DNA of 52,534 bases, taken from IMG/VR virus record IMGVR_UViG_3300036828_000700, positions 1 to 52,534 of that record, one strand, 5' to 3'. A program made the position numbers and the translations under genes. Under the pieces are notes generated by a model that was not told the origin of the DNA, made no database searches, and saw only the letters and a program-made list of their open reading frames with translations. This DNA is from a virus. Shown piece after piece: positions 6,533 to 13,473 of this stretch; position 1 is the first letter of the stretch, and each line of letters opens with the position of its first letter.

Positions 6533-7504
6533 CTACTCTGCGGGTGGCGGGATTTCCACTGACCCCATGAACCGCGGTTTACGGAGTGTCGATTCGGCCG
6601 CCTTCATTTCCCCCGGCAGAAAGGCCGGATCACCCGTGGAAACGAAGGCCTCCTCTGGATTTGTCGGATACTCTTGGTGAAACTTATCGACGTAACCTTG
6701 GCACCGATTCGGAATAGCCCAGCGCCGCCAACTGATCTGCTCAAGGTCGGCACCGTACAGCTCGACCAGCTCCTGTTCCTCCTGGTCGAGGTTCGAGGAC
6801 AGGACATTGTTGACCTCAACATCCATCCGCGAAACGGGATCCATCAGCCAGGAAATAAAGATCGGGGCGAACTGGTTTTTCCGCTCGACCGCCTCAATCC
6901 AGTAGTTGTAGAACGTCTCGCCCGCGCCCACCTTCCCGTTGGCGGTAGACTCGATGAGAATCATCGTGTCCTGCCGGTAAGCTACGGTCGAGATGAGCGC
7001 GGTGAATGCGTCCTCGGCCTGTTCGTAAAATGCAGCTTCGGATAGATGCAGCGCGGTGACGGTGAGTCCGCGTGCGCCTTCGACCGTTTTCGCGGTCGCG
7101 ATGCTGTAGAGCGATTCTCCATCCAGATGAGGAAATCGGAGTTCGTGCGCGGTTCTGAGCTGCTCCGGATCTAGGTTGCAGTCGTAACAGAGCGTGGTGT
7201 GGCCGGCGCGCGCATCGCGGAACATCGCACGCACGTTCTTGGCGCGGTGTGCGACTGACATCGCCACCGCATTGGGGAACGCGGTGCAATGAATGACGTT
7301 GAGAAAAGAACAGTGGGTGGAGATGCCAACGCGGCGGGCTTTCAGAATGATCGCCCACATCGGCAGGCCTTCGGCGGCCTGCTGCATGAGCCTATCGATA
7401 ACTAGGAGCTGGGAGGGATTCGGCTCAAACGGAACCTGAGCGGCGCGGTCGCGGTGCTTGATGCGGAACTTGGAGAAGTTGACGGCGCGGAGATCGAGGT
7501 ACAT
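6533..7504 (-). CDS. Terminase large subunit, ATPase half
   Basis: 323 residues holding only the packaging motor ATPase. NPSQLLVIDRL (30-39) is the adenine-binding Gln segment, LKARRVGIST (54-63) the terminase Walker A, VTALHLSEAA (149-158) the Walker B with catalytic Glu, and IESTANG (184-190) the coupling motif. It ends after YPTNPEEAFVSTGDPAF, where intact terminases pass into the nuclease domain, which here is a separate gene at 4633-5448. The start lies in a long frame with a weak ribosome site. Confidence 0.88.
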   Translation of the reverse strand: MYLDLRAVNFSKFRIKHRDRAAQVPFEPNPSQLLVIDRLMQQAAEGLPMWAIILKARRVGISTHCSFLNVIHCTAFPNAVAMSVAHRAKNVRAMFRDARAGHTTLCYDCNLDPEQLRTAHELRFPHLDGESLYSIATAKTVEGARGLTVTALHLSEAAFYEQAEDAFTALISTVAYRQDTMILIESTANGKVGAGETFYNYWIEAVERKNQFAPIFISWLMDPVSRMDVEVNNVLSSNLDQEEQELVELYGADLEQISWRRWAIPNRCQGYVDKFHQEYPTNPEEAFVSTGDPAFLPGEMKAAESTLRKPRFMGSVEIPPPAE

Positions 7505-7516
7505 GTTCCGGCCCTA

Positions 7517-7544
7517 GCAGTGGGTGCCCGAAAGCACCCACTGC
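7517..7544 (-). other. Perfect 11-bp hairpin before terminase
   Basis: GCAGTGGGTGC (7517-7527) and GCACCCACTGC (7534-7544) form an 11-bp perfect stem with a 6-nt loop in the gap between the Pro-rich gene and the terminase ATPase gene. No T-run follows on either strand, so it may attenuate transcription, stabilise or process mRNA, or be a protein-binding site. Confidence 0.55.
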
Positions 7545-7559
7545 CAACGAACTTGTCAT

Positions 7560-8207
7560 TCATTTCCTTACGGGCGTCGGCGCACTCTCACTAGGAGGTA
7601 GATTGCCCGGAGGTCCGGGCTTCGGAATCAGCGCTGCCTTGTAGCCTTCACCCGGAACGTAAACGATGACCAAGGCCTTGCCCTCTGGCACGGTAATGCC
7701 TGGTGGCAGAGCATCGGGCGGCAGCACAATCGGCGGCGTGGCATAGCCCGGCCACGGAGCGTCTCCACCCCAAGTGCCCAATGGCGGCGACGGCGGGTAG
7801 AAGATCGGCGGCATCGGATACGTCGGCGGATAGTAAATCGGCGGAGTCGGCCACGGCAGAGGTGCGCCTCCCCAAATGCCTAGAGGAGGAGGACCACCGC
7901 TAACAGGCGGATTCGGCCATACTGTCGGCGGTATCGGGTGCGCCGGATAAGGAGGCGGACCACCCGGAGCAATCGGATGCGCCGGATACCCCGGAGACGT
8001 CGGGGGGTAATAGATCGGTGGAGTGGGCCAAGGTATAGGGGCACCACCCCAAATCCCCGGTGGAGGTCCAGCACTGCCCGGTGGTGGAGTGGGCCACACT
8101 CCCGGTGGAATCGGGTGCTCAGGATGCCCCGGCCACCAGGGCGGCTTCTCATCGGGTGGCCGTGATGGCATCGGCATCGGAACGATCAACGCGTAAAATG
8201 GATCCAT
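7560..8207 (-). CDS. Proline-rich repeat protein
   Basis: 215 residues, over one third Pro. Three imperfect copies of a unit beginning G[IT]WGGAP and running through PWPTPPIYYPP are separated by PAHPI-type segments. The last 50 residues form a non-repetitive segment with a strand pair (KALVIVYVPGEGYKAALI). ATG 8207 is preceded by GAGG. Similar extended Pro/Tyr/Trp repeats act as flexible spacers or adhesive segments, but no function is assigned. It precedes the terminase gene in the late module. Confidence 0.65.
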   Translation of the reverse strand: MDPFYALIVPMPMPSRPPDEKPPWWPGHPEHPIPPGVWPTPPPGSAGPPPGIWGGAPIPWPTPPIYYPPTSPGYPAHPIAPGGPPPYPAHPIPPTVWPNPPVSGGPPPLGIWGGAPLPWPTPPIYYPPTYPMPPIFYPPSPPLGTWGGDAPWPGYATPPIVLPPDALPPGITVPEGKALVIVYVPGEGYKAALIPKPGPPGNLPPSESAPTPVRK

Positions 8208-8264
8208 AGTTTCCTCACTTCCTCCTCATCTTTTAAGGGTTTCGTATCAGCACATTGTTACCGT

Positions 8265-8474
8265 TCATCGGATTCTCGGTACCAGCAGCGGTCCACTGAG
8301 CAGACCCAGGGCTTGGAGCAGGACCACAACTAGGATCAGCGCGAGGATTGCCCGGATCACCACCCGCACTGGTTGAACCATGGGAATCTGCCCGATGAGC
8401 CAATCGATCAGATAAAAAATCAGCCCGAGAATCGCCAGATAGATGAGCAGCGCGATCAGATTCTCCAAGTTCAC
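8265..8474 (-). CDS. Two-TM membrane protein (Thivi_2564-like)
   Basis: 69 residues with two hydrophobic helices, about 5-28 and 37-62, separated by IGQIPMVQPVRVV, a layout seen in the Thivi_2564-type small phage membrane proteins. A holin role is possible (short, two TM segments, late module) but not shown. Start overlaps the previous stop by 4 bases. Confidence 0.65.
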   Translation of the reverse strand: MNLENLIALLIYLAILGLIFYLIDWLIGQIPMVQPVRVVIRAILALILVVVLLQALGLLSGPLLVPRIR

Positions 8475-8947
8475 ATCGCTACCGTGCCGCGGACCGATCC
8501 CTGATGTCGTTGTCGTCGCTCATTGGCAACCCTTGAAATCTCGCGATAACAGCCCTCGCTGCACGCCCGCAGCGCCTTCAGCTCGTTGGTAATTTCGTCG
8601 CGGATCACAATCTCCCCAGCGAAGCGGCCACCCGGGAGCACTTTCTTGCAGTGGTCGCAGAGCATCGCGGTGCGCGTGTTCTCGAGCTGCTGCAGACGCT
8701 TGGCGCAGCGGTCCAGCGTACCCTTCATGAAGTCGCAGAGCTGGCGCAGATTCTGCTCCGTGAAGTTCTTGTTGAGGTAGTCGATGGTTAGCGCACCGAG
8801 CTGCTCATAAAGCCGGTCGATGTCTAAGGTCGGCTCAAGCAGCGTGCCGTTACCGTTGTGATGCTCCTGCTCCTGCGGTCGCGGTTTCTTCTTCGCCGAC
8901 TTCTTTTTCTTCGTAGCGCCGAGGCTTCCCTCCATGTCGATTTCCAT
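8471..8947 (-). CDS. Hypothetical protein with zinc-like Cys pairs
   Basis: 158 residues from ATG 8947, placed 8 bases after GAGG. Residues about 10-35 are a Lys-rich basic tail, the middle is helical (YEQLGALTIDYLNKNF, LCDFMKGTLDRCAKRLQQLE), and CDHC plus CSEGC could bind zinc. A nucleic-acid contact is plausible from the basic tail. No family recognised. Confidence 0.65.
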   Translation of the reverse strand: MEIDMEGSLGATKKKKSAKKKPRPQEQEHHNGNGTLLEPTLDIDRLYEQLGALTIDYLNKNFTEQNLRQLCDFMKGTLDRCAKRLQQLENTRTAMLCDHCKKVLPGGRFAGEIVIRDEITNELKALRACSEGCYREISRVANERRQRHQGSVRGTVAM

Positions 8948-8952
8948 CACCG

Positions 8953-9159
8953 TCACCTCAACGTATTGATTGCGCGTTCACGCCTGACCTGATCGCGCAG
9001 GAACTGCTTATATTCGGGCCGCGTGAGCACATTGACCTGTCCGCACGCGGAACACTGGAACACCCACTCCTGTTCGCTCTCCTGGATGCATTTCATCGGC
9101 TGTCCACCGCGCACACAGTAGGGCGCGCGGTTGCCGCAGCTAGGTGGTTGCGGTCGCAT
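8953..9159 (-). CDS. Small zinc-ribbon-like protein
   Basis: 68 residues with an N-terminal CGNRAPYC, a single Cys in MKCIQES and CSACG. These ligands and the strand WVFQCSACGQVNVL suggest a zinc ribbon. The C-terminus is a basic helix (PEYKQFLRDQVRRERAI). ATG 9159 overlaps the stop of the upstream gene; a TTG lies one codon earlier. Function unknown. Confidence 0.6.
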   Translation of the reverse strand: MRPQPPSCGNRAPYCVRGGQPMKCIQESEQEWVFQCSACGQVNVLTRPEYKQFLRDQVRRERAINTLR

Positions 9160-9887
9160 CAAAGTACAACCCCTACGGCGAAGATGTTGCCGACCATGAC
9201 TGCGGCTGATCCAAAGACCCTGAATTCAATCGCGACCGCTGGGTAGAGCTTGGTGTCGGCATTGATGTCCATCTCCCACTGGGGCCACCCGGGTATCGGG
9301 GGATTTCCGTCCATGTTCAGATCGACCGTGTCCACCCTGAACATGGTCACGGTACGACTCTGCCCAGGCTCTATGGTCTCGGGGTCAGTGTCACCATTTC
9401 TTATGTCGGCGCAATGCGCGTAACCCAGATATGGATACATGGGCCGGTTGTTCTGCGAGGGGCGATCGACACCTAACCCCGTTGAGAAACTACCCCTGGC
9501 AGTGCCGCCCTTAACCAGCAGTGTCGCCATACTCAGAAACTGCACGCGGTTGGTTCCTGAAACCGGCGGCTGGATGCGGATTGGCTCGTTGCCAGTCGCA
9601 GACCCAGTACCGTAGGAACCTCCCTTACTGCCCGATGGAACTCGGTAGCCTGGTGGCCACGTGCCGGGAGCGATGTGAAGTGTGTTGTTGCCGGGTTGAA
9701 TGGTTCTCCAATTGGGGCTGCGATCCAGATAAAGGCAACCGTAGCCCGCAAACCCGCTCACCGCAGGGAACGACTGGCTAGCGCCTGAGTGACCTGAGAG
9801 CACATCGCTGCTGCCGCCCCCACCGGAAGGGTTATCGGGAATCTCTACCGAACCAGGCGTGCTTCCAACTACCGGATATTTAGCCAA
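9159..9887 (-). CDS. Predicted beta-rich structural protein
   Basis: 242 residues. The N-terminal 45 are Gly/Ser/Pro-rich, and the rest reads as alternating strands and loops (RVQFLSMATLLVKGG, RTVTMFRVDTVDLNMDG, YPAVAIEFRVFGSAAVMVG), typical of phage decoration or tail proteins. TTG start at 9887 with CGGAGGA 9 bases upstream. No family recognised. Confidence 0.6.
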   Translation of the reverse strand: MAKYPVVGSTPGSVEIPDNPSGGGGSSDVLSGHSGASQSFPAVSGFAGYGCLYLDRSPNWRTIQPGNNTLHIAPGTWPPGYRVPSGSKGGSYGTGSATGNEPIRIQPPVSGTNRVQFLSMATLLVKGGTARGSFSTGLGVDRPSQNNRPMYPYLGYAHCADIRNGDTDPETIEPGQSRTVTMFRVDTVDLNMDGNPPIPGWPQWEMDINADTKLYPAVAIEFRVFGSAAVMVGNIFAVGVVL

Positions 9888-10030
9888 TGGAAAAGATCCT
9901 CCGGTCGGAGCTGTACTGACTTGGTCGGGGTCGCCTTGGGTTTCGGATGTTTCTTTTTATGATGAGTCTTCGCCAGTGCCAGACTGGTCATCAAGAAGAA
10001 CGTCATCACCAACACAATTATTGACTTCAC
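9869..10030 (-). CDS. Secreted-type mini-protein with signal peptide
   Basis: 53 residues from GTG 10030, preceded by AGGTGAG. Residues 1-20 (MKSIIVLVMTFFLMTSLALA) form a classic Sec signal peptide, followed by a His/Lys-rich mature part (KTHHKKKHPKPKATP). Its 3' end overlaps the next gene by 19 bases. Export to the periplasm or membrane, perhaps at lysis or superinfection, is inference. Confidence 0.6.
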   Translation of the reverse strand: MKSIIVLVMTFFLMTSLALAKTHHKKKHPKPKATPTKSVQLRPEDLFHWLNIR

Positions 10031-10031
10031 A

Positions 10032-10619
10032 CTATCTCACCTGGAAGATGTCCTTCACCCCACGTCCTGTTGCCAGCGCTTTCTCCACCGTCTGGAAATC
10101 CGCCGCATCCTGGTCCGGTGTCACCGAACTCTCACGCGGATGCGGATTCAGACGCGGATGATCCGCAGGCAGACTAGCGGGGATATCCGTCCGCGGACCA
10201 TCCTTGGAGACATACGAATTCTCAAACAGACGCGCTGGCTGGGGACCTGCGGCCGTTTCCGCATTCGCACCGCCAATCACGATGGGATTCGGCCTCTTCT
10301 GGGAATGTGGCCGCCCTCGCTTGCGCTTCACGCGAGCTACGGGCTTCGGCTCTCGGGGGGAATGAGCCTCGACCTGCGGGCGGCCGACCTCAACTGTAGC
10401 AGCCGGTGGTGATGGAGGCTTGATCATTCCCGCTCGAGCACGCGGTACGAATAGTTCAGGAATCCCGCCGAAGTCCTGGGTCAGTTTGAGAAACCACTCA
10501 TCTGACTTGCCCACCGCTTCCTTCAACGCAGCACGCAGATCGACCGCGTCTCGAGCGGTCAGCGTGTCCCATTCGATTCCGCGCAACAGCTTTAAAAATT
10601 CCGGTCCAATCCCGGTCAT
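10032..10619 (-). CDS. Hypothetical protein with AT-hook-like basic segment
   Basis: 195 residues. An N-terminal helical part (EFLKLLRGIEWDTLTARDAV) is followed by a disordered Pro/Arg-rich middle with RVKRKRGRPHSQKRPNP, where RGRP is the AT-hook core, and a C-terminal helix near AADFQTVEKALATG. DNA contact through the basic segment is possible. No family recognised. Confidence 0.6.
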   Translation of the reverse strand: MTGIGPEFLKLLRGIEWDTLTARDAVDLRAALKEAVGKSDEWFLKLTQDFGGIPELFVPRARAGMIKPPSPPAATVEVGRPQVEAHSPREPKPVARVKRKRGRPHSQKRPNPIVIGGANAETAAGPQPARLFENSYVSKDGPRTDIPASLPADHPRLNPHPRESSVTPDQDAADFQTVEKALATGRGVKDIFQVR

Positions 10620-10620
10620 G

Positions 10621-10776
10621 CTAGTCTGGATCCAACGGTACGTCCTTGCTCAGGTCCAGCAACTGGTTCAAATAGTCCTGACAGTCATTCAACAACAACT
10701 GGTCGCTGACCTGCTGGCGTTTCTGCCCTAAGCTGGCTGCGAACTGCTTGATCTCTTCGTATTGATGATCGGTCAT
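10621..10776 (-). CDS. Small helical protein, tandem paralogue A
   Basis: 51 residues starting MTDHQYEEIKQFAASLG at 10776 behind GAGGACTG. It aligns with the upstream neighbour at 10778-10969 over its whole length (RQQVSDQLLLNDCQDYLNQL against RQQVNDQQLLDRCQKFLSDL, and PLDPD against PLEPD). The pair is a tandem gene duplication. Amphipathic helical protein of unknown function. Confidence 0.65.
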   Translation of the reverse strand: MTDHQYEEIKQFAASLGQKRQQVSDQLLLNDCQDYLNQLLDLSKDVPLDPD

Positions 10777-10777
10777 C

Positions 10778-10969
10778 TCAGTCCTCATCAGGCGTTGGCT
10801 CCGGTGCCGGATCCGGCTCCAACGGCGCGTTCGCGTAGTTGACCAGCCCGACCAAGTCACTCAAAAATTTCTGACAACGGTCAAGCAACTGCTGATCGTT
10901 TACCTGCTGCCGAAGCTGCACCAGATTAGCCGCAAACACGGTGATCTCATCAAACTCGCTCTGAAGCAT
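10778..10969 (-). CDS. Small helical protein, tandem paralogue B
   Basis: 63 residues, beginning MLQSEFDEITVFAANLV. Paralogue of the gene at 10621-10776, with the same helix pattern plus an acidic Pro/Asp/Glu tail (APEPTPDED). One base separates its stop from the paralogue's start. Unknown function. Duplication and retention of both copies hints at a heteromeric pair. Confidence 0.65.
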   Translation of the reverse strand: MLQSEFDEITVFAANLVQLRQQVNDQQLLDRCQKFLSDLVGLVNYANAPLEPDPAPEPTPDED

Positions 10970-10984
10970 AACTGTCTCTCTCCT

Positions 10985-11317
10985 TTAATGGTGGGGTGCC
11001 GCCGGAATCTCGAAGCTCGGAGGATATGACGTTCGCCCGGGCGGATACGGCGGATTAGGCTCTGCTGAGACTGGCGCCTTCCTCTGATTCGGAACCACCG
11101 TGCTCGTCGCTGTCGCGGTCGTCACTGGTGGATTGGTCGGATTCATTTGCGGCGTCGGTGAAATGCTCTGGATCGGAACCACCGTCGGGCTCGAGGTCGG
11201 GGTCGGCACGGTCTGCGTCGCGGTCGCGGTCGCGGTCTGCGCCTGCGCTCCAGGCTGATAGGAATTGATCACCACCGCTGTCAGCGCCAGCATCGGCCAG
11301 AAAATCAGGTTCTTCAT
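10985..11317 (-). CDS. Secreted Thr/Pro-rich protein
   Basis: 110 residues from ATG 11317, preceded by GAGAGG. Residues 1-28 form a signal peptide (KNLIFWPMLALTAVVIN...AQAQ), and the remainder is a Thr/Ala/Pro-rich low-complexity stalk (TATATATQTVPTPTSSPTVV) ending in a Pro-rich tail. The Thr/Pro stretch resembles the linker in the glycosidase at 46222-48357. Likely exported or cell-surface. Function unknown. Confidence 0.6.
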   Translation of the reverse strand: MKNLIFWPMLALTAVVINSYQPGAQAQTATATATQTVPTPTSSPTVVPIQSISPTPQMNPTNPPVTTATATSTVVPNQRKAPVSAEPNPPYPPGRTSYPPSFEIPAAPHH

Positions 11318-11331
11318 GCTGACAACCTCTC

Positions 11332-11448
11332 TCACGCCGCCCACCTTCGCGTGCGCCACCAGATCCACATAAGCGCTGCCCCCATCATCATGCCGGTAGT
11401 CATTCCCACTGCCAGGACTACCAGCACCCCAACCGCTGCGATGTCCAG
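11332..11448 (-). CDS. Possible single-TM mini-protein
   Basis: The frame ending at 11332 encodes a strong hydrophobic helix (DIAAVGVLVVLAVGMTTGMM, then MGAALMWIWW) with a basic RTRRWAA tail. No ATG is well placed. CTG 11448 or GTG further in are the only obvious starts, so the boundary is uncertain. It would be a 30-38-residue membrane peptide just upstream of the secreted Thr/Pro protein. Confidence 0.35.
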   Translation of the reverse strand: MDIAAVGVLVVLAVGMTTGMMMGAALMWIWWRTRRWAA

Positions 11449-11564
11449 TATCCATATATGATGATGCCGCCCTAGCCTTCTTCTCCTCGCTATAGAACCA
11501 ATCTCTTGAGTACCACGGCATAGATCGAGCTTCTCAACTACCGCCTCCCTGACCGGCGGCTTCT

Positions 11565-11804
11565 CTACCGCCGTCTCCCGAAAAAACTCCGCCCCGACCG
11601 CTGCAATAGTTCCGGCGGAAAATTGTCCCGATGCGGCATCCCAGTGCGATCCGTCCACACCACGTTAACCCGCCCAGAGTCCGTTATCTCCTCGACCTGC
11701 ATCTTCGGACTCCCACTCCGCAACTGCACCAGCTCCCCTGCCCGCAACGGATACTCCGCAAGATCCCCGCGACTCTGATTCACCATTCGTGCATAACCCA
11801 GCAT
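11565..11804 (-). CDS. DUF2158/YodC-like small protein
   Basis: 79 residues. LRAGELVQLRSGSPKMQVEE, a Val-Trp strand (VNVVWTD) and NFPPELL match the YodC/DUF2158 pattern (F..G..V.LkSG.P.M.V...W......F....L), a small beta-barrel of unknown function. Start 11804 is preceded by AGGGG. It is the first gene after the guide array, about 47 bases from its distal end. Confidence 0.7.
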   Translation of the reverse strand: MLGYARMVNQSRGDLAEYPLRAGELVQLRSGSPKMQVEEITDSGRVNVVWTDRTGMPHRDNFPPELLQRSGRSFFGRRR

Positions 11805-11850
11805 ACTTAACCCCTATCTCGGACCTCCCATCCTACGTCAATCGTCAGGA

Positions 11851-12627
11851 CGGAAAAGCGCTCAAACTGTTATCGGGTTTCTCACACGCTACGGCTCGCT
11901 CAGTCTCCATGGGTATCTCGCCTTGGTCGGCTCGCTTCATGATATCGGGTTACTCAACATCCGCGGCTCGCTCATCACGGTCGGGGTTTCTCCGACTTCA
12001 CGGCTCGCTCAGGTGTACCGGGGTGCTCATCTTTGGCGGCTCGCTCGACTGGAGCGGAATCCTCTCTTATCACGGCTCGCTCTGCTGTGTCGGAATTCTC
12101 AATATTGACGGCTCGCTCACTTCATCTGGGTGACTCCATCAAGTCGGCTCGCTCTCTGGGGAATCGGGTGTCTCGTTATTTACGGCTCGCTCTGAGGGGT
12201 CGGGTTACTCGCCAACGGCGGCTCGCTCACGAATTACGGGTGTTCTCTGATCGCGCGGCTCGCTTCCATGCTACGGGTGCCTCTTTGCTTACGGCTCGCT
12301 CTAACAAATCGGGGTGCTCCTCCGTAACGGCTCGCTCATGTATGTCGGGTTCCTCAATACTGGCGGCTCGCTCAGACTACACGGGCATCTCCTTGTTGAC
12401 GGCTCGCTCGCGCCATACGGATGTCTCACAGAATGCGGCTCGCTCAACTACCCTGGGTTTCTCGTGGACAGCGGCTCGCTCCGATGTTTGCGGGTGTCTC
12501 CTCATCCACGGCTCGCTTCTGGATAGTGGGTTTCTCACGCTGGACGGCTCGCTCATTCATCGCGGGTTAACTCAGCGAAGACGGCTCGCTCCACGGAGAC
12601 GGGTGACTCACAAATCTCGGCTCACGC
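11851..12627 (-). repeat. TIGR-type dual-spacer guide array (21 units)
   Basis: Tandem array with a 36-38 bp period. Minus-strand units read GAGCGAGCCG, a variable stretch of about 8 nt, GAGNNACCCG, and another variable stretch of about 8-10 nt. The first repeat is near-invariant, starting (plus-strand copies) at 11892, 11928, 11964, 12001, 12037, 12073, 12109, 12145, 12183, 12219, 12256, 12292, 12328, 12364, 12400, 12436, 12472, 12509, 12545 and 12582, with a degenerate copy at 12618. Three copies have AAG in place of the first GAG. The second repeat is degenerate in two to four positions. A further unit ends at a decayed repeat, 11851-11863. No two variable stretches look alike. Two short repeats with two ~9-nt spacers per 36 nt fit TIGR arrays, which yield ~36-nt dual-guide tigRNAs. 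CRISPR is excluded by repeat and spacer length. Transcription from the tas side is inferred. Confidence 0.9.
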
Positions 12628-13473
12628 CACCTTTATAAGCGTGCTGTGTCCCAGCTTCTCGATCGCATACGGCAGCGGCGGCTCCTTCTTGAACTTCCTC
12701 CGATACGCCTCTGCCCACCACTCCCGCAAAAAGATCTTCGTCGCCCACCGCTGCGCCCGCCGATCAATCCGCCCATCCGGTAACCGGCCCGCCTCGTAAA
12801 TCACCCGCATCTCCTTCTTGAACTTCTTCGCCGCCAGCGTCGCCCTGGCCGTCTCCGCATTCATCCCGCTCAAGTTGCGCTCCACCTCCAGGCGCTTGCG
12901 CTGCTCATACAACTTCCCGAATACACAGTCCTCCCGATTGTGAAACTTCATGAACGAATCCCCCAGCTTGTACGCTATCTGCTTCCCCAACGCACTCCAC
13001 GGCCGCTTCTCCCCCTTCCTCCACACCACCGTCGGATCCAATCCGTAGAACCTCCAGATCTTCGACGGCGTCGTCGCGATATCCATATTGATCGTAGCCA
13101 GTAATCCCGCCGAGATGATCGGTCCTACTCCAACGAACGAACGCGCCCACATCCCCATCCCCGTCGTCTCCTCCCTCGTGTACTGCTCCAGCATCGCAAA
13201 TATCGCCTTCTCCGTATCCCGATCCCTCCCCGCCAACCAACTCAGCAACTGCGCACTCGCCCCAGCCTCCTCCGTCTTCCTCGCCCTGTGTGCACTCGAT
13301 ATCCGAAACTGCTGCTGATCGTAATACGACTCCACCAGATACCTCACGATCGTCAGCCCCCTACTCGGATCCTCTGCCAGTCGAGCTACTGCGGCTTTCG
13401 CATCCGCCCTCAGCAAACTCGCCGTCTCCGGATTCACCATCTCCTCATCTACCACCAATTCCATTCTCGCCAT
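12622..13473 (-). CDS. tasA: Tas-like protein, IS110/Nop-type RNA-binding domain, no nuclease
   Basis: 283 residues. After a helical N-terminus (1-105), FVGVGPIISAGLLA (113-126) is a helix-hairpin-helix like that of the IS110 Transposase_20 domain, followed by WRFYGLDPT (140-148) and KGEKRPWSALGKQIAYKLGD (153-172), matching the GLxP and GK.R...K.. positions shared by IS110 and Nop56/58-type proteins. A basic helical C-terminus (205-283) follows. No DEDD/RuvC or HNH residues are visible, so it is not an IS110 transposase and resembles the nuclease-less TasA class of TIGR-Tas effectors. ATG 13473 has an excellent GGGAGGTGAT site. Its stop codon lies inside the first, degenerate repeat of the array. 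The symbol is by analogy. Confidence 0.82.
   Translation of the reverse strand: MARMELVVDEEMVNPETASLLRADAKAAVARLAEDPSRGLTIVRYLVESYYDQQQFRISSAHRARKTEEAGASAQLLSWLAGRDRDTEKAIFAMLEQYTREETTGMGMWARSFVGVGPIISAGLLATINMDIATTPSKIWRFYGLDPTVVWRKGEKRPWSALGKQIAYKLGDSFMKFHNREDCVFGKLYEQRKRLEVERNLSGMNAETARATLAAKKFKKEMRVIYEAGRLPDGRIDRRAQRWATKIFLREWWAEAYRRKFKKEPPLPYAIEKLGHSTLIKVA

Noticed and set aside
8232-8267. 11-residue frame between 69-aa and Pro-rich genes
   Set aside because: Too short and only coupled by overlap. No independent ribosome site and no supporting features.
11851-12627. CRISPR array
   Set aside because: Conserved blocks are only about 10 nt, spacers about 8-10 nt, and two different repeats alternate. 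No Cas gene is present.
12033-12638. Long plus-strand frame (201 codons) through the array as a repeat protein
   Set aside because: It exists because the 36-bp period keeps one frame open. Units of 37 and 38 bp break the frame, there is no ribosome site, and the spacers give random residues.
12622-13473. IS110-family transposase (insertion sequence)
   Set aside because: The N-terminal DEDD/RuvC-like catalytic half is absent, and no flanking element ends were seen. The protein is adjacent to a guide array instead.
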